A stretch of DNA of 39,829 nucleotides from Dehalococcoidia bacterium (GCA_029247135.1 JAQWLS010000100.1:1-39829), one strand, 5' to 3'; shown: positions 18,126 through 26,827, numbered from the stretch's first letter. Numbers and translations: made by a program. Notes: generated from the sequence alone by a model not told the origin.

Positions 18126-18241
18126 GTAGTGCCTTATTTGGAATATTAAAGAGTCAGTGTACTAAGCATTTTCAATGACGTATCAATTATGGTGTGCCGC
18201 ATCTAGTATTTATCATGAACCGACCGAGTATGGAGATGAAT

Positions 18242-19552
18242 ATGCAGACCGAAGAGTTGATTTGGAAGAACTGGGCTGAGAACCAGTCATGCGTTCCACA
18301 GCTAATTGAATCTCCGACCACTGAGGAGGAGTTGTCGACTGTTATCAGAAAGGCCGCTCAGGCCGATCTAAAAATCAAGGCTGTGGGTACAGGTCATTCC
18401 TTTACCGGTACGGCTTTGACTAACGGAGTATTAATTGATTTATCTAACTACAAGAATATTCTTGATGTCGATGTCTTAAAAAAGCAAGTCACGGTTCAGG
18501 TTGGCAAAAAACTGGAACATTTGAGCCCAGAACTTTGGGAGCACGGGTTAGCGATGTCTGATCTAGGAGATATTGCGTACCAATCGGTAGCGGGTGCAAT
18601 TTCCACTGGTACACATGGCACGGGCCTGGGGTATGGCTGCTTGGCTACCCAGGTAGTGTCAGCCCGCGTGATTACTGGTGAAGGTGAAATAATCGAGTGC
18701 TCTTTAGAAAAAGATGTCGAGTTATTTCGTGCAGCAGTGGTCGGAGTGGGCGCAGCAGGAATATTGTCGACGGTCACGTTGCAACTCGAGTCCGCATTTA
18801 ATTTGCACGCGCTTGAGATGATGATGCCACTTGAGGAGGTCCTCTCCAAGCAAGAAGACTTCATTCACGACAACGAGCACTTCGAATATTTCTGCCATCC
18901 CAGTATGGATGCTGCTTTTACTAAACGAAATAATAGGACAGACCAAAGTATCTCAGAGTTTTCTAGATGGCGAAGATGGTACGAGGAAGAATTTTCGTAT
19001 AATTACCTTAGGCGAGCAGCTATGGTGGCGACTAAAGTATCCCCACGTCTTGGTGCTCTTATTGGCAACTCTCTACCTTCTGGTACCAGAGAGGATTACG
19101 TAGATCGTTCCTATGCGGTGTTTACTTCAGAACGCAAATTAAAATTCGTCGAAATGGAATATTTTATTCCTAGGGAGTTTGCTCGGGAGGCTCTAGAACG
19201 AACACTAGGCTTTGTACAGAACTCTGGTTTAGAGATATCGATGCCGATTGAGGTACGTTGGGCGAGAGCTGATAACTTACCTCTTAGTATGTGTTTCGGA
19301 CGAGAGACTGCATCGATCGCAATTCACGTCAGGCAGAATGAGTCGTTTGAGCCTTATTTCGTTCCAGTTGAGACCATTATGCGCGATTATGGCGGTCGAC
19401 CGCACTGGGGTAAAATGCACTTTCAAACGGCCGCGACCCTAAGAGATCTGTATCCAGAATGGCAGTCTTTCCAGAGAGCTCGAAAGATATTGGATCCAAA
19501 CGGCCGACTTGCCAATGCATACACTGATCGCGTGCTAGGTCCTATCGAATAG
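18242..19552 (+). CDS. FAD-dependent sugar-1,4-lactone oxidase (D-arabinono/L-gulonolactone oxidase family)
   Basis: The N-terminal half is a VAO-type FAD domain: VGTGHSFTGTALTNG contains the His that in this family can carry FAD covalently, followed by GAISTGTHGTGLGYGCLATQ. The C-terminal ALO domain ends with the family motif RPHWGKMH near residue 400. These oxidases convert aldonolactones to ascorbate-like products, reducing oxygen or another acceptor. The ORF track begins at GTG (18194). A GGAG 6 bases before the ATG at 18242 makes this the best start (436 residues). No signal peptide is seen. It converges on an SDR gene. Confidence 0.9.
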   Translation: MQTEELIWKNWAENQSCVPQLIESPTTEEELSTVIRKAAQADLKIKAVGTGHSFTGTALTNGVLIDLSNYKNILDVDVLKKQVTVQVGKKLEHLSPELWEHGLAMSDLGDIAYQSVAGAISTGTHGTGLGYGCLATQVVSARVITGEGEIIECSLEKDVELFRAAVVGVGAAGILSTVTLQLESAFNLHALEMMMPLEEVLSKQEDFIHDNEHFEYFCHPSMDAAFTKRNNRTDQSISEFSRWRRWYEEEFSYNYLRRAAMVATKVSPRLGALIGNSLPSGTREDYVDRSYAVFTSERKLKFVEMEYFIPREFAREALERTLGFVQNSGLEISMPIEVRWARADNLPLSMCFGRETASIAIHVRQNESFEPYFVPVETIMRDYGGRPHWGKMHFQTAATLRDLYPEWQSFQRARKILDPNGRLANAYTDRVLGPIE

Positions 19553-19573
19553 AGCAAAGCTGTCCGACTAAAT

Positions 19574-20341
19574 CTAGAATCTGTAGTATCCGCCATCAAT
19601 TACGAAGTCTTCACCTGTTTGGTAGGATGAGGCGTCACTTGCAAGATATACCGCGATGCCCGCAAAATCCTCAGGTTGTCCCCAGCGTCGTACTGGAACT
19701 CTCTTAATAACTCTGTCTTCGAAGGTGTCGTCACCCACTCGTGGCGCTGTCATCGCTGTTTCAATCCATCCTGGAATAATGGTATTCGCTGTGATGCCGT
19801 ATCTCGCCAACTCAACGGAAAGCCCCCGCGTCATGGAAATCATGGCACCTTTTGTAGCCGCATACGCTTCGTTTCTTGCCGCACCATCCAAAGCGGAGAG
19901 ACTTGACGTGCCAATTAGGCGTCCTCCCTCTCCGCGCTCGATCATGTGTTTTGCAGCTGCCCGAAACGTAAAGAATGTACCATCAAGGTTGATGCCCATA
20001 ACTCGATTCCACACGTCGGTTGGGAATTCTTGAAATGGTGCGCCCCCACCGGCGCCTGCATTAGCAAAGCATGAATCAACTTTTCCAAATAAATTTAACG
20101 TCTCAGCGAATGCTGCTTCTACTTCGTTTTCCTGCGACACATCGCATCGAAGCGCTGCGGCCTTGCCACCAACCGCAAGTATTTCTTTTTCAGCCGCGGC
20201 GTTTTTTTCTGGATTTGTGCCCCAGATGCACACGTTCGCTCCAGCCTGTGCCAGACCAATTGCCATACCAAGGCCGATGCCACTATTGCCACCGGTGATT
20301 AGGGCTACTTTTCCTGTGAGATCAAAAGGTGCAAATGCCAT
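19574..20341 (-). CDS. short-chain dehydrogenase/reductase (SDR), gluconate-dehydrogenase-like
   Basis: Classical 255-residue SDR. TGGNSGIGLGMA (about 16-27) is the nucleotide loop, NAGAG the structural motif, and Ser in GTSSLSAL with YAATK the catalytic residues; IIPGWIETAM and VIDGGYY close the protein. The pattern resembles FabG/gluconate 5-dehydrogenase relatives. CGTAAAGGAAT precedes the ATG, supporting the start. An inverted repeat 45-83 bases upstream may control it. It converges with the lactone oxidase; oxidation of a sugar acid in the same pathway is conceivable but unproven. Confidence 0.92.
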   Translation of the reverse strand: MAFAPFDLTGKVALITGGNSGIGLGMAIGLAQAGANVCIWGTNPEKNAAAEKEILAVGGKAAALRCDVSQENEVEAAFAETLNLFGKVDSCFANAGAGGGAPFQEFPTDVWNRVMGINLDGTFFTFRAAAKHMIERGEGGRLIGTSSLSALDGAARNEAYAATKGAMISMTRGLSVELARYGITANTIIPGWIETAMTAPRVGDDTFEDRVIKRVPVRRWGQPEDFAGIAVYLASDASSYQTGEDFVIDGGYYRF

Positions 20342-20385
20342 GAGTATTCCTTTACGTTATAAGCCTGAGGCTTCCTAGTTTTTAT

Positions 20386-20424
20386 CTGTCACGATGACTG
20401 TAGTGTTAATTTTGCTCGTGACAG
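20386..20424. promoter_or_regulatory. spaced inverted repeat, candidate operator of the SDR gene
   Basis: CTGTCACGA (20386-20394) and TCGTGACAG (20416-20424) are exact inverted copies. Their starts are 30 bases apart, about three helical turns, so both half-sites face the same side of the DNA. The repeat sits in the 143-base gap between the SDR gene and the DUF805 gene, just upstream of the SDR start. No T tract follows. Confidence 0.5.
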
Positions 20425-20484
20425 TGACGATTGTATGTGAGTTGCCGTCGAAAGTCTTCTGTTAGCTGATTTTCAAGTTAGCTA

Positions 20485-21081
20485 TCACAATCCAACCACT
20501 GTAATAACAAAAAAAATACCTAGAATGAATACAATACCGAAGGCCATCCAAAGCGATAGTGTGTTGGAGAAGAAGTTATTAGATATATTGCTTTCTTCCA
20601 AGCTAGTATTCCTGCTTTCCCTAATAGATCTGGCTGATTCGCCATACCGATTAGGTTCCTTATCTCCAGGCAGAGATAGCCAAAACAAATTAAGCACCAC
20701 CGATGTAAAAAATGCTATCAGGAAGGGGATGAGTAACGCGAAATGCCAAAATTTCCCTCCACCCGAGAACAGAATTAGCCAAAAACCACCGATAAGTAAG
20801 ATCAGAACACCAACTGGCCAAAAAAATCTTGAACCTGGCCGTCCGGTATCGTGTAGTCGACGCACTCCGACCGCCAAGGTAGGAAAAAAAAGAGCTAGCT
20901 GAATTAATATGAGAATTGGTTCAGGAATGAAATCGGGTAACCATGAATCGATGATGATGATAGATACTAGCCAATAGAGCGAGATAAAAAGGATCCAAAA
21001 CCAATATTCGGATCTGGACGCGCGGCCTTTGAATACAAAGTATTTGGTCAGCACGGTACGAATTGCTTCAAAAAAGGTCAT
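20485..21081 (-). CDS. DUF805 family membrane protein
   Basis: The N-terminal half carries the DUF805 signature: KYFVFKGRASRSEYWFW (about 13-29), then helices, then LAVGVRRLHDTGRPGS (about 69-84) and a further pair of helices. After about residue 120 comes an extra hydrophilic stretch (PGDKEPNRYGESAR) and one more C-terminal helix, making it longer (198) than most members (110-150). DUF805 proteins are inner-membrane proteins without known function. It is divergent from the membrane protein gene at 21205. Confidence 0.88.
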   Translation of the reverse strand: MTFFEAIRTVLTKYFVFKGRASRSEYWFWILFISLYWLVSIIIIDSWLPDFIPEPILILIQLALFFPTLAVGVRRLHDTGRPGSRFFWPVGVLILLIGGFWLILFSGGGKFWHFALLIPFLIAFFTSVVLNLFWLSLPGDKEPNRYGESARSIRESRNTSLEESNISNNFFSNTLSLWMAFGIVFILGIFFVITVVGL

Positions 21082-21204
21082 CTATAGCTCGATATGTAGA
21101 TGTGTCGCATGTATCAACTTATAGTACAGCAGTGATTACGTTGGTAAGAAAGCTCGAATTATCTTTATACTTTGTATGGCGGGATTATTAGGAGACATGA
21201 CAGC

Positions 21205-22071
21205 ATGAAGAATGAGTCTGATCGAATAACAGATTTTATGCCGAAAGCTGGCTGGCCACGTGTAATGGCAGGATTTCTACTTCTAGTTCTTGGTTCATGG
21301 GTAGTCATGGGTTTGGCTGCAGCACGAGTATCGTTCGACAGTGGCGTACTCTCTGATATCTTTTGGACGGAGATTCTCGTTGTGTTTTGGATAGGACTTG
21401 CAGTTATTAGCTTGCAAATATCTAATACTGCGAAAGACAACCCATCTAGATCACCGGTCGCACCGTACTTGCCTCCTTTATGTTCTGCCATCACTCTCCC
21501 GGGAATCGCCCTGCTGATTGTATTTCTTTGGGTCGGATTCGATGAGGCAAGTCAGACAATTTTGAGAATGACCTACAGCTTTTTAGCTTTGGGATTAGCA
21601 GGCGCGTATTGTTCGGTTATTGGGCTTGGCAGGATTCCGGCGAGGTGGAGGCCTCTCAGATGGTTTCTTTATGCGATAGCTGCTGTTGGGGCAATAGAGT
21701 CACTCGAAGCACTGTGGCTGCATGGTGAGATCAGTACGGAAGGAACCCTAACGGAAGGTTTTGGGCAGGTTGGAGTTGCATTTATTGTTGCACTGCTCGC
21801 GTATTTTATTTTGGCTGGAATTTTGTATAGCATTCTTAAGGAAACACAGGCCCGTCAGCAGATATTTGTAGTGATGGTTTACTTAATCGCGGCGTTGATT
21901 GGTTTTACATTTGGTGTAATTGCACTTTCTGACGAATTTGATCCAGGACCATTTAGGTTAATTTTGGCATCTACTGTGTTGCTCGCAACAGTGACTCCTC
22001 TTCTTGTCGTCTTTCACTGGTGGCCTGAAACTGTCTACACTAGGCAGTCAGATCACAGTGCGGAAGGTTAG
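21205..22071 (+). CDS. multi-pass membrane protein of unknown function
   Basis: I do not recognise the family. The 288-residue protein shows eight hydrophobic helices (starting near residues 17, 47, 87, 115, 145, 178, 206 and 234) with short loops, so it is an integral inner-membrane protein. The ORF track begins at TTG (21172); the ATG at 21205 is favoured, with AGGAG 10 bases upstream. A three-codon frame ATG-ACA-GCA-TGA lies between them and its stop overlaps the start as ATGA. It lies 6 bases from the RDD gene, so the two are almost certainly co-transcribed and may function together. Confidence 0.75.
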   Translation: MKNESDRITDFMPKAGWPRVMAGFLLLVLGSWVVMGLAAARVSFDSGVLSDIFWTEILVVFWIGLAVISLQISNTAKDNPSRSPVAPYLPPLCSAITLPGIALLIVFLWVGFDEASQTILRMTYSFLALGLAGAYCSVIGLGRIPARWRPLRWFLYAIAAVGAIESLEALWLHGEISTEGTLTEGFGQVGVAFIVALLAYFILAGILYSILKETQARQQIFVVMVYLIAALIGFTFGVIALSDEFDPGPFRLILASTVLLATVTPLLVVFHWWPETVYTRQSDHSAEG

Positions 22072-22077
22072 GAATAC

Positions 22078-22605
22078 GTGTCTGACGCACTGATTAAATC
22101 TCATCAAGGCGATGAACTGCAACTTGCTACGCCGCTGCGCAGGCTGGCTGCTGCAGGCATTGACGCACTAATTGATATTGCACTCGTGGTTTTTCCAATC
22201 ATTATTTTTGTAATCGGCGCGTTTTCGGGCGGGGCGCTACTAGGTCTTTTTATAATTCTTGGTTTCGCTGTGTTTGCTGGAATTGTTGTCTGGAGAATTA
22301 TTTGTTTAGGACATGGACAAACACCTGGTAAGCAATTTTTGCGTGTGTTTGTGATGCGTGAGGATGGTTCTCGTTCAGGTGGTTGGTATACGTTTTTACG
22401 TGAGTGGGTAATTAAGTGGTTTTTATTTTTTGTTTTATTATCTTCATTCAGTATCGGTCTAGTACCAATAATCGCGGCTGCTTGGTTGCTATGGGATCGC
22501 AGACGCCAGACGCTTTGGGATAAAATCGTATCTACTCAGATTGTGTATATTCCCGATGGGAAACGACCCTTAACAGACGGAGAGACAATTCGATCGGATG
22601 ATTGA
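22078..22605 (+). CDS. RDD-family membrane protein
   Basis: The 175-residue protein matches RDD proteins: RRLAAAGIDALIDIAL (about 22-37) contains the conserved Arg and Asp residues of the family name, followed by two helices, then GQTPGKQFLRVFVM (about 81-94), and a C-terminal WDRRRQTLWDKIVSTQIVY. RDD proteins have two or three helices; some are implicated in ion or sodium transport, most are uncharacterised. Start is GTG with a GGAAGG-type site overlapping the stop of the upstream gene. A bidirectional terminator follows. Confidence 0.9.
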   Translation: MSDALIKSHQGDELQLATPLRRLAAAGIDALIDIALVVFPIIIFVIGAFSGGALLGLFIILGFAVFAGIVVWRIICLGHGQTPGKQFLRVFVMREDGSRSGGWYTFLREWVIKWFLFFVLLSSFSIGLVPIIAAAWLLWDRRRQTLWDKIVSTQIVYIPDGKRPLTDGETIRSDD

Positions 22606-22630
22606 CGATTGTAAATACGGAGTGAAAAGC

Positions 22631-22657
22631 AAAGCCCCGGTGTTTAGCCGGGGCTTT
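22631..22657. terminator. bidirectional rho-independent terminator
   Basis: AAAGCCCCGG and CCGGGGCTTT form a perfect 10-bp, GC-rich stem around a 7-base loop (TGTTTAG). T-rich tails exist on both strands. It separates the end of the plus-strand RDD gene from the end of minus-strand groEL and should serve both. Confidence 0.9.
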
Positions 22658-22689
22658 GTATTTGTATATTTAGTCTGAATAATTCGTGG

Positions 22690-23043
22690 CTAGAAGCCCA
22701 TGCCACCCATATCCATACCACCCATACCACCCATACCACCCATACCACCCATACCACCCATGTCACCTCCGGGAGGCCCCATCGGAGCAGGTGGCTCTGG
22801 AATTTCACCTACAGCTACTTCGGTCGTAAGCATAAGACTTGCGATTGACGTAGCATTTTCAAGAGCAACTCGGGATACTTTGACTGGATCAAGGATGCCA
22901 AGATCAAACATATCTCCCATTTCGTCTGTTGCAGCGTTATATCCGACAGTATCTGGACTAGCATCACGGACGTTTTCAACAACGACACTCGGCTCCTGAC
23001 CAGCATTTTCAACAATCTGTCTAAGTGGTGATTCTAGTGCACG
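22690..23043 (-). pseudogene. groEL: groEL, 3' part beyond an in-frame stop
   Basis: This segment continues the groEL frame without any shift. Directly after the TAA at 23044-23046 the same frame reads [20 protein letters not shown], then the [20 protein letters not shown] region that closes the ATP-binding equatorial domain, and finally the glycine/methionine tail (five GGM repeats, ending MGGMGF). All of this is well-conserved GroEL sequence of normal length (117 residues). Codon choice looks like that of the upstream part. As written it would not be translated from the groEL start. The ORF track shows only a piece from an internal ATG (22920). Confidence 0.9.
22715..22759. repeat. 9-bp tandem repeat encoding the GroEL GGM tail
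   Basis: Five perfect copies of ATACCACCC (plus strand) encode GGM on the minus strand. Such tails are usual in GroEL and line the chaperonin cavity. Perfect nucleotide identity between units suggests slippage-driven change of copy number. Confidence 0.85.
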
Positions 23044-24375
23044 TTATACGAGCACGGCACCTGTTTTTTCATCTCCTGATAGAGATTCAATCACAGCATC
23101 AATCGCGCTTTGTGCTCTAATAAAGGCGACACCGCCGCCTGGTACGACACCTTCTTCAACGGCTGCTCGGGTTGCAGATAGCGCATCCTCCAGCCTGAAT
23201 TTCTTTTCACGAACTTCGACCTCAGTCGCTCCACCAGCTTTTATAACAGCGACTCCTCCAACAAGTTTGGCTAGTCTCTCCTGCATTTTTTCCCGATCGA
23301 AGTCAGAGTTTGCATCCTGAATTTGAGCGCGAATCTGCCGGATACGTTGCTGAATACTTTCGTCTGAGCCAGCACCCTCAATAATAGTGGTCATGCTTGA
23401 GTCGGATACGACTCGATGTGCATGTCCCAAGTCCGCTAGCTGTGTGTCAGCAAGCTTACGACCCATGTCATTGGTGATGTAAGTGGCTCCTGTCAGAATC
23501 GCTAGATCCTCGAGCATTGCCTTTCTTCTGTCACCGAACGAAGGAGCCTTAATGATTAAAGGATTTACTGCACCTTTCATTTTGTTCACAATTAATGTCT
23601 GCAGTGCTTCACCTTCTAAATCTTCACAGATTATGAAGAAGTTCTTAGAGACTGCGAGCACCTTTTCAAGAAGTGGTAGAAAGTCTTGCAGTGAATTAAT
23701 TGCATGGTCCGTGATTAGTATGTAAGGATCGTCAAGTTGTGCTTCCATTCGATCATTATTGGTTACAAAATAAGGAGATATATACCCTCGATCAATTTGT
23801 AATCCGTCGACAACTTCGATTTCATCATCGAGTCCTCGTCCATCTTCAATGGTGATGACCCCGTCTTTTCCAACTTGTTCCATCACGTCACCGATGAGAT
23901 CGCCGATTCGTTTTTCATTCGCTGAAATCGAAGCAACGGCTACAATCATTTCTTTTTCTTCAACGGGCACGGACTGGCTCACTAGGTCTTGGATAGCTGC
24001 TTTCGTGGCGGCATCCATACCACGCCTGAGGTACATTGGATTGGCTCCGGCCGCTATATTTCGCAAGCCTTCGTGGAACATCGCCTGAGCAAAGACTGTC
24101 GCGGTAGTCGTGCCATCACCAGCAATATCATTTGTGCGGACGGCTACCGTTTTTACTAATTGAGCACCCATGTTATGGAAACGATCGGTGAGTTCAATTT
24201 CGCGAGCCACTGTCACGCCATCCTTAGTGATGACTGCCGGCCCATAGTTTTTGTCGAGTACAACATTTCGACCTTTTGGTCCAAGTGTCGCACGCACTGA
24301 ATTAGCAAGAATATCTACCCCATGACGTAGTTCACGTCGGGCAGCTTCGTCGAAGCGAAGTCGCTTAGCAGTCAT
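23044..24375 (-). CDS. groEL: chaperonin GroEL, N-terminal 443 residues (premature stop)
   Basis: GroEL forms the double-ring ATP-driven folding chamber in the cytoplasm. The frame opens with [20 protein letters not shown] and contains the nucleotide-binding [14 protein letters not shown] and [12 protein letters not shown] (Asp of GDGTT), the apical [19 protein letters not shown], and the returning equatorial [13 protein letters not shown]. It stops at GAVLV-TAA, where homologues continue IV-x-RALE-P-RQI; the rest is intact in the same frame downstream. The start ATG at 24375 has AGGAG 6-7 bases upstream. groES lies 53 bases upstream in the same operon. A product ending here would lack about 117 residues of the equatorial domain and should not work. 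Confidence 0.95.
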   Translation of the reverse strand: MTAKRLRFDEAARRELRHGVDILANSVRATLGPKGRNVVLDKNYGPAVITKDGVTVAREIELTDRFHNMGAQLVKTVAVRTNDIAGDGTTTATVFAQAMFHEGLRNIAAGANPMYLRRGMDAATKAAIQDLVSQSVPVEEKEMIVAVASISANEKRIGDLIGDVMEQVGKDGVITIEDGRGLDDEIEVVDGLQIDRGYISPYFVTNNDRMEAQLDDPYILITDHAINSLQDFLPLLEKVLAVSKNFFIICEDLEGEALQTLIVNKMKGAVNPLIIKAPSFGDRRKAMLEDLAILTGATYITNDMGRKLADTQLADLGHAHRVVSDSSMTTIIEGAGSDESIQQRIRQIRAQIQDANSDFDREKMQERLAKLVGGVAVIKAGGATEVEVREKKFRLEDALSATRAAVEEGVVPGGGVAFIRAQSAIDAVIESLSGDEKTGAVLV

Positions 24376-24428
24376 TTAGTGCTCCTAAATTTTCAGATTT
24401 ATAAATATATATAGACGTCGAGCGACTT

Positions 24429-24728
24429 TTAGTCTTCTAACTTAGCTAGTACGTCTTGGTATCGAATGATGATGTAATCTTCTGAATCCACAGATACATC
24501 TTGACCTGTGTATTTCTGATAGAGAACTCGGTCACCAGCCTTTATGTCATCCATACTCTGAACCTCGCCGTTTTCAAGCGGTCGACCTGGCCCTACAGCC
24601 ACGACATGTCCGTGCTGTGGCGCTTCTTTAGCTGAATCCGGAATAACTAATCCACTAGTTGTAATCTCCTCGGCCTCAACAGCCTTAAGAATAATGTGGT
24701 CTGTAACTGGAACTACACCTGTTGCCAT
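24429..24728 (-). CDS. groES: co-chaperonin GroES
   Basis: The 99-residue GroES forms the heptameric lid of the GroEL chamber. Visible features are the GroEL-binding mobile loop (EEITTSGLVIPDSAKEAPQ, with the conserved GLVIPD), HGHVVAVGPGRP, AGDRVLYQKYTGQDV and the closing YIIIRYQDVLA. The ORF track extends 22 codons upstream to 24794, but GAGAGGAC lies just before the ATG at 24728 and the family length fits this start. The gene is first in groES-groEL, about 200 bases downstream of a CIRCE element, so heat-shock control by HrcA is expected. Confidence 0.95.
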   Translation of the reverse strand: MATGVVPVTDHIILKAVEAEEITTSGLVIPDSAKEAPQHGHVVAVGPGRPLENGEVQSMDDIKAGDRVLYQKYTGQDVSVDSEDYIIIRYQDVLAKLED

Positions 24729-24929
24729 ATCTTTCAGTCCTCTCCCATACTTTATTTTCGCTATCTTTACTACGCGGCAAAAAACTTTTGCCATGTATTT
24801 ACCAGATCTGATTGACGTCGGAAAACCGACTTAGTCTCCATTCTGGTTTTTTGCTTTTGAGTCGCGTCGACCCCGTCGCCCATGTTTAGACGACGAATAA
24901 GTTGAAACCCACCGCAAGCAGAAATCATG

Positions 24930-24956
24930 TTAGCACTCTCCTGCCGAGAGTGCTAG
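24930..24956 (-). promoter_or_regulatory. CIRCE element (HrcA operator)
   Basis: TTAGCACTC-N9-GAGTGCTAG matches the CIRCE consensus TTAGCACTC-N9-GAGTGCTAA at 17 of 18 arm positions. HrcA binds CIRCE and represses groESL at normal temperature. It stands about 200 bases upstream of groES. I could not place a strong -35/-10 pair on the minus strand. Confidence 0.95.
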
Positions 24957-24976
24957 GTCCTTATCAAAACTATTTT

Positions 24977-25005
24977 TTGGCATAGATTTATGGTGTGTTT
25001 ATGAC
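24977..25005 (+). promoter_or_regulatory. candidate promoter of the dienelactone hydrolase gene
   Basis: TTGGCA (24977-24982) and TATGAC (25000-25005) are separated by an ideal 17 bases, about 70 bases before the hydrolase ATG. It is divergent from the CIRCE-controlled groES promoter region; HrcA influence is conceivable but unproven. Confidence 0.4.
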
Positions 25006-25077
25006 AGATGCGCGTGAACTCGTTTACGATGACGTCACATAGGTCGGTGCGACTAGTAAGATTTAGGGAGTCAAACA

Positions 25078-25839
25078 ATGTGTTTTCCGTATGATGCAGA
25101 ACCGCCAGTTCCTCAGATATTGGGGGCCGCTGTAGAAAATGAAAATTTAACACTTAGAGCTGCGGATGGAAATGAATTTTCTGCGTTCTCGGCCAAGGGC
25201 GATGGTTCTGAGCACGCAACCGTTTTGATCCTGCCAGATGTACGTGGTTTATTTCACTTTTACGAAGAGTTGGCTCTGAGATTTGCGGAGAGAAATATAA
25301 ACTCGTTAGCGATTGACTACTTTGGAAGAACTGCAGGTCTTGGCGCCCGTGGAGAGGAGTTTCCTTGGCAAGAGCATGTTGCGCAGTCAACCTTCGATGG
25401 CGTTAAGAACGACGTTGCTGCCGCCGTGAAATATCTCCGGGAGCAAGACTCCTCTCGCTCAATTTTCACATTAGGTTTTTGTTTTGGCGGTTCAAATTCT
25501 TGGCATCAGGCAGCAAATGGTCATGGGCTGGCTGGGGTTATTGGTTTTTATGGGCATCCAGATAGACCTGATTTTCCTCAAGGTGCAACAGGTGTAATCG
25601 AGAGAGTTAGAGATATTTCGTGTCCTGTACTCGGACTAATGGGTGGAGCGGACCAAGGTATACCCAGCGATATTGTTAGCAAGTTTGATCAAGAACTAAG
25701 TGCGAGTAATATCGAACATCAAATAGTTACCTATCCAGATGCTCCACATTCCTTTTTTGACAGACACTTTGAGGAATTTGCTAGTGAATCGGCTGACGCC
25801 TGGGAAAAAGTTCTAGGTTTTATTGCAGAAAATTCTTAA
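25078..25839 (+). CDS. dienelactone hydrolase family protein
   Basis: Alpha/beta hydrolase of 253 residues, cytoplasmic. The catalytic triad fits dienelactone hydrolase: nucleophile Cys135 in GFCFGGS, Asp192 in GGADQGIP, and His224 in DAPHSFFD. LILPDVRGL (about 50-58) forms the oxyanion region. The classical enzyme opens dienelactone to maleylacetate in chloroaromatic degradation, but family members act on many lactones and esters. AGGGAG lies 7 bases before the ATG. A luciferase-like oxidoreductase follows 49 bases later and is probably co-transcribed. Confidence 0.92.
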   Translation: MCFPYDAEPPVPQILGAAVENENLTLRAADGNEFSAFSAKGDGSEHATVLILPDVRGLFHFYEELALRFAERNINSLAIDYFGRTAGLGARGEEFPWQEHVAQSTFDGVKNDVAAAVKYLREQDSSRSIFTLGFCFGGSNSWHQAANGHGLAGVIGFYGHPDRPDFPQGATGVIERVRDISCPVLGLMGGADQGIPSDIVSKFDQELSASNIEHQIVTYPDAPHSFFDRHFEEFASESADAWEKVLGFIAENS

Positions 25840-25888
25840 CTGGCTAACGTTTAATTTAAAGTTCCTAGTTATTAGATTGGTGTTGTAG

Positions 25889-26797
25889 ATGAAATTTAGT
25901 ATTTGGCCCCATTTAAGTGGAAAATTTAGCGATCTTATTGATATCTGTTCGAAGGCAGAAACATCTGGCTGGGATGGAATTTGGGTAGCCGATCACTTTA
26001 TGCCGAATACAGGAGATCAGTCTACAACGTCAGGCCCCACATCTGAGGCATGGACGACTTTGGCAGCAGTTTCGGCCTTAGTACCAAGAGTGCGTATCGG
26101 AACATTGGTGACTGGAAACACTTATCGGAATCCTGCTGTACTTGCAAAAATGGCGGCAGAGGTCGATGTAATAAGTAATGGTCGCCTGGTGCTCGGTTTG
26201 GGAGCTGGCTGGCAGCAAAACGAACATTTGTCTTACGGTATTGAATTTTCGACGGTTGGGGGCAGACTTGCTCGACTCCGAGAAAGTATTCAAATAATTA
26301 GATCACTCCTAGATGAGGAATTTACAAGCTTTTCAGGTAAGTATTACGAAATAGCGAACGCGCCGCTCAGCCCGAAGCCTGTTCAGAGTCATCTTCCGAT
26401 TCTCGTGGGTGGCGGTGGTGAGAAAGTCACATTAAAAATCACAGCTATGTTCGCCGACGAATGGAATGTTTGGGGCAGTCCTGAAGTGTTGAAACAAAAA
26501 GGACGTATTTTAGACCAACACTGTGATGCAATCGACCGAGATCCGCTAGAGATTAGGCGGTCAGCTCAGGCGTTATTTTTTCTTTCAAAAGATTCAGTGG
26601 CTGTTGAGCGGGCAAAGGAGAATGCGACAGATCGGTTAATAGCCGGGAGCCCAGATGAAATAGTGGAGGTTATTGCGCAGTATGCTGAGGCTGGAGTCAA
26701 TGAACTAATTGTGCCCAACTTCAATATGGGTAATACAGACAAAGTCAATGAAACCTATGACTTTTGGATGCACGACGTTATACGCCAGTTAAGCTAG
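25889..26797 (+). CDS. LLM-class F420-dependent oxidoreductase
   Basis: Luciferase-like TIM barrel of 302 residues. GWDGIWVADHFMP (about 32-44), VRIGTLVTGNTYRNPAVLAKMAAEVD and NGRLVLGLGAGWQQNEH (about 98-114) are typical of F420-dependent members such as the MSMEG-type reductases; PILVGGGGEKVTLKI follows. The F420 preference is inferred from these motifs. It would reduce or oxygenate an unknown organic substrate. It follows the hydrolase gene closely in the same direction, suggesting a two-step degradation unit. The ribosome binding site is weak. Confidence 0.9.
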   Translation: MKFSIWPHLSGKFSDLIDICSKAETSGWDGIWVADHFMPNTGDQSTTSGPTSEAWTTLAAVSALVPRVRIGTLVTGNTYRNPAVLAKMAAEVDVISNGRLVLGLGAGWQQNEHLSYGIEFSTVGGRLARLRESIQIIRSLLDEEFTSFSGKYYEIANAPLSPKPVQSHLPILVGGGGEKVTLKITAMFADEWNVWGSPEVLKQKGRILDQHCDAIDRDPLEIRRSAQALFFLSKDSVAVERAKENATDRLIAGSPDEIVEVIAQYAEAGVNELIVPNFNMGNTDKVNETYDFWMHDVIRQLS

Positions 26798-26827
26798 CTA
26801 GTAATTTCCAGAGAGTGTGTAGCGGTT

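Larger units (their letters stand above)
24729..25077. other. intergenic control region between groES and the hydrolase gene
   Basis: This 349-base interval holds the roughly 200-base groES leader, the CIRCE operator and, on the other strand, a promoter-like pair for the dienelactone hydrolase gene (both listed separately). A small hairpin GTCGG-AAAA-CCGAC lies at 24817-24830 in the groES leader. An 8-bp palindrome TGACGTCA lies at 25030-25037 between the plus-strand promoter and the hydrolase start. No convincing gene is seen. Confidence 0.6.

Noticed and set aside
19656-20378. Several plus-strand ORFs (75-125 aa) over the second SDR gene
   Set aside because: They are antisense shadows of a clear SDR coding frame, with no independent ribosome binding sites or family motifs.
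22715-22759. Tandem 9-mers as a CRISPR or satellite array
   Set aside because: They are contiguous, without spacers, and encode the usual GroEL GGM tail.
23044-23046. TAA in groEL as a reassigned sense codon
   Set aside because: Several genes in the window (for example the DoxX-like, HDAC-family and CaiB/BaiF genes) end at TAA in the expected place, so TAA works as a stop here. It is also not TGA, so selenocysteine does not apply.
23483-24088. Plus-strand ORFs over groEL
   Set aside because: Antisense shadows of the conserved groEL frame.
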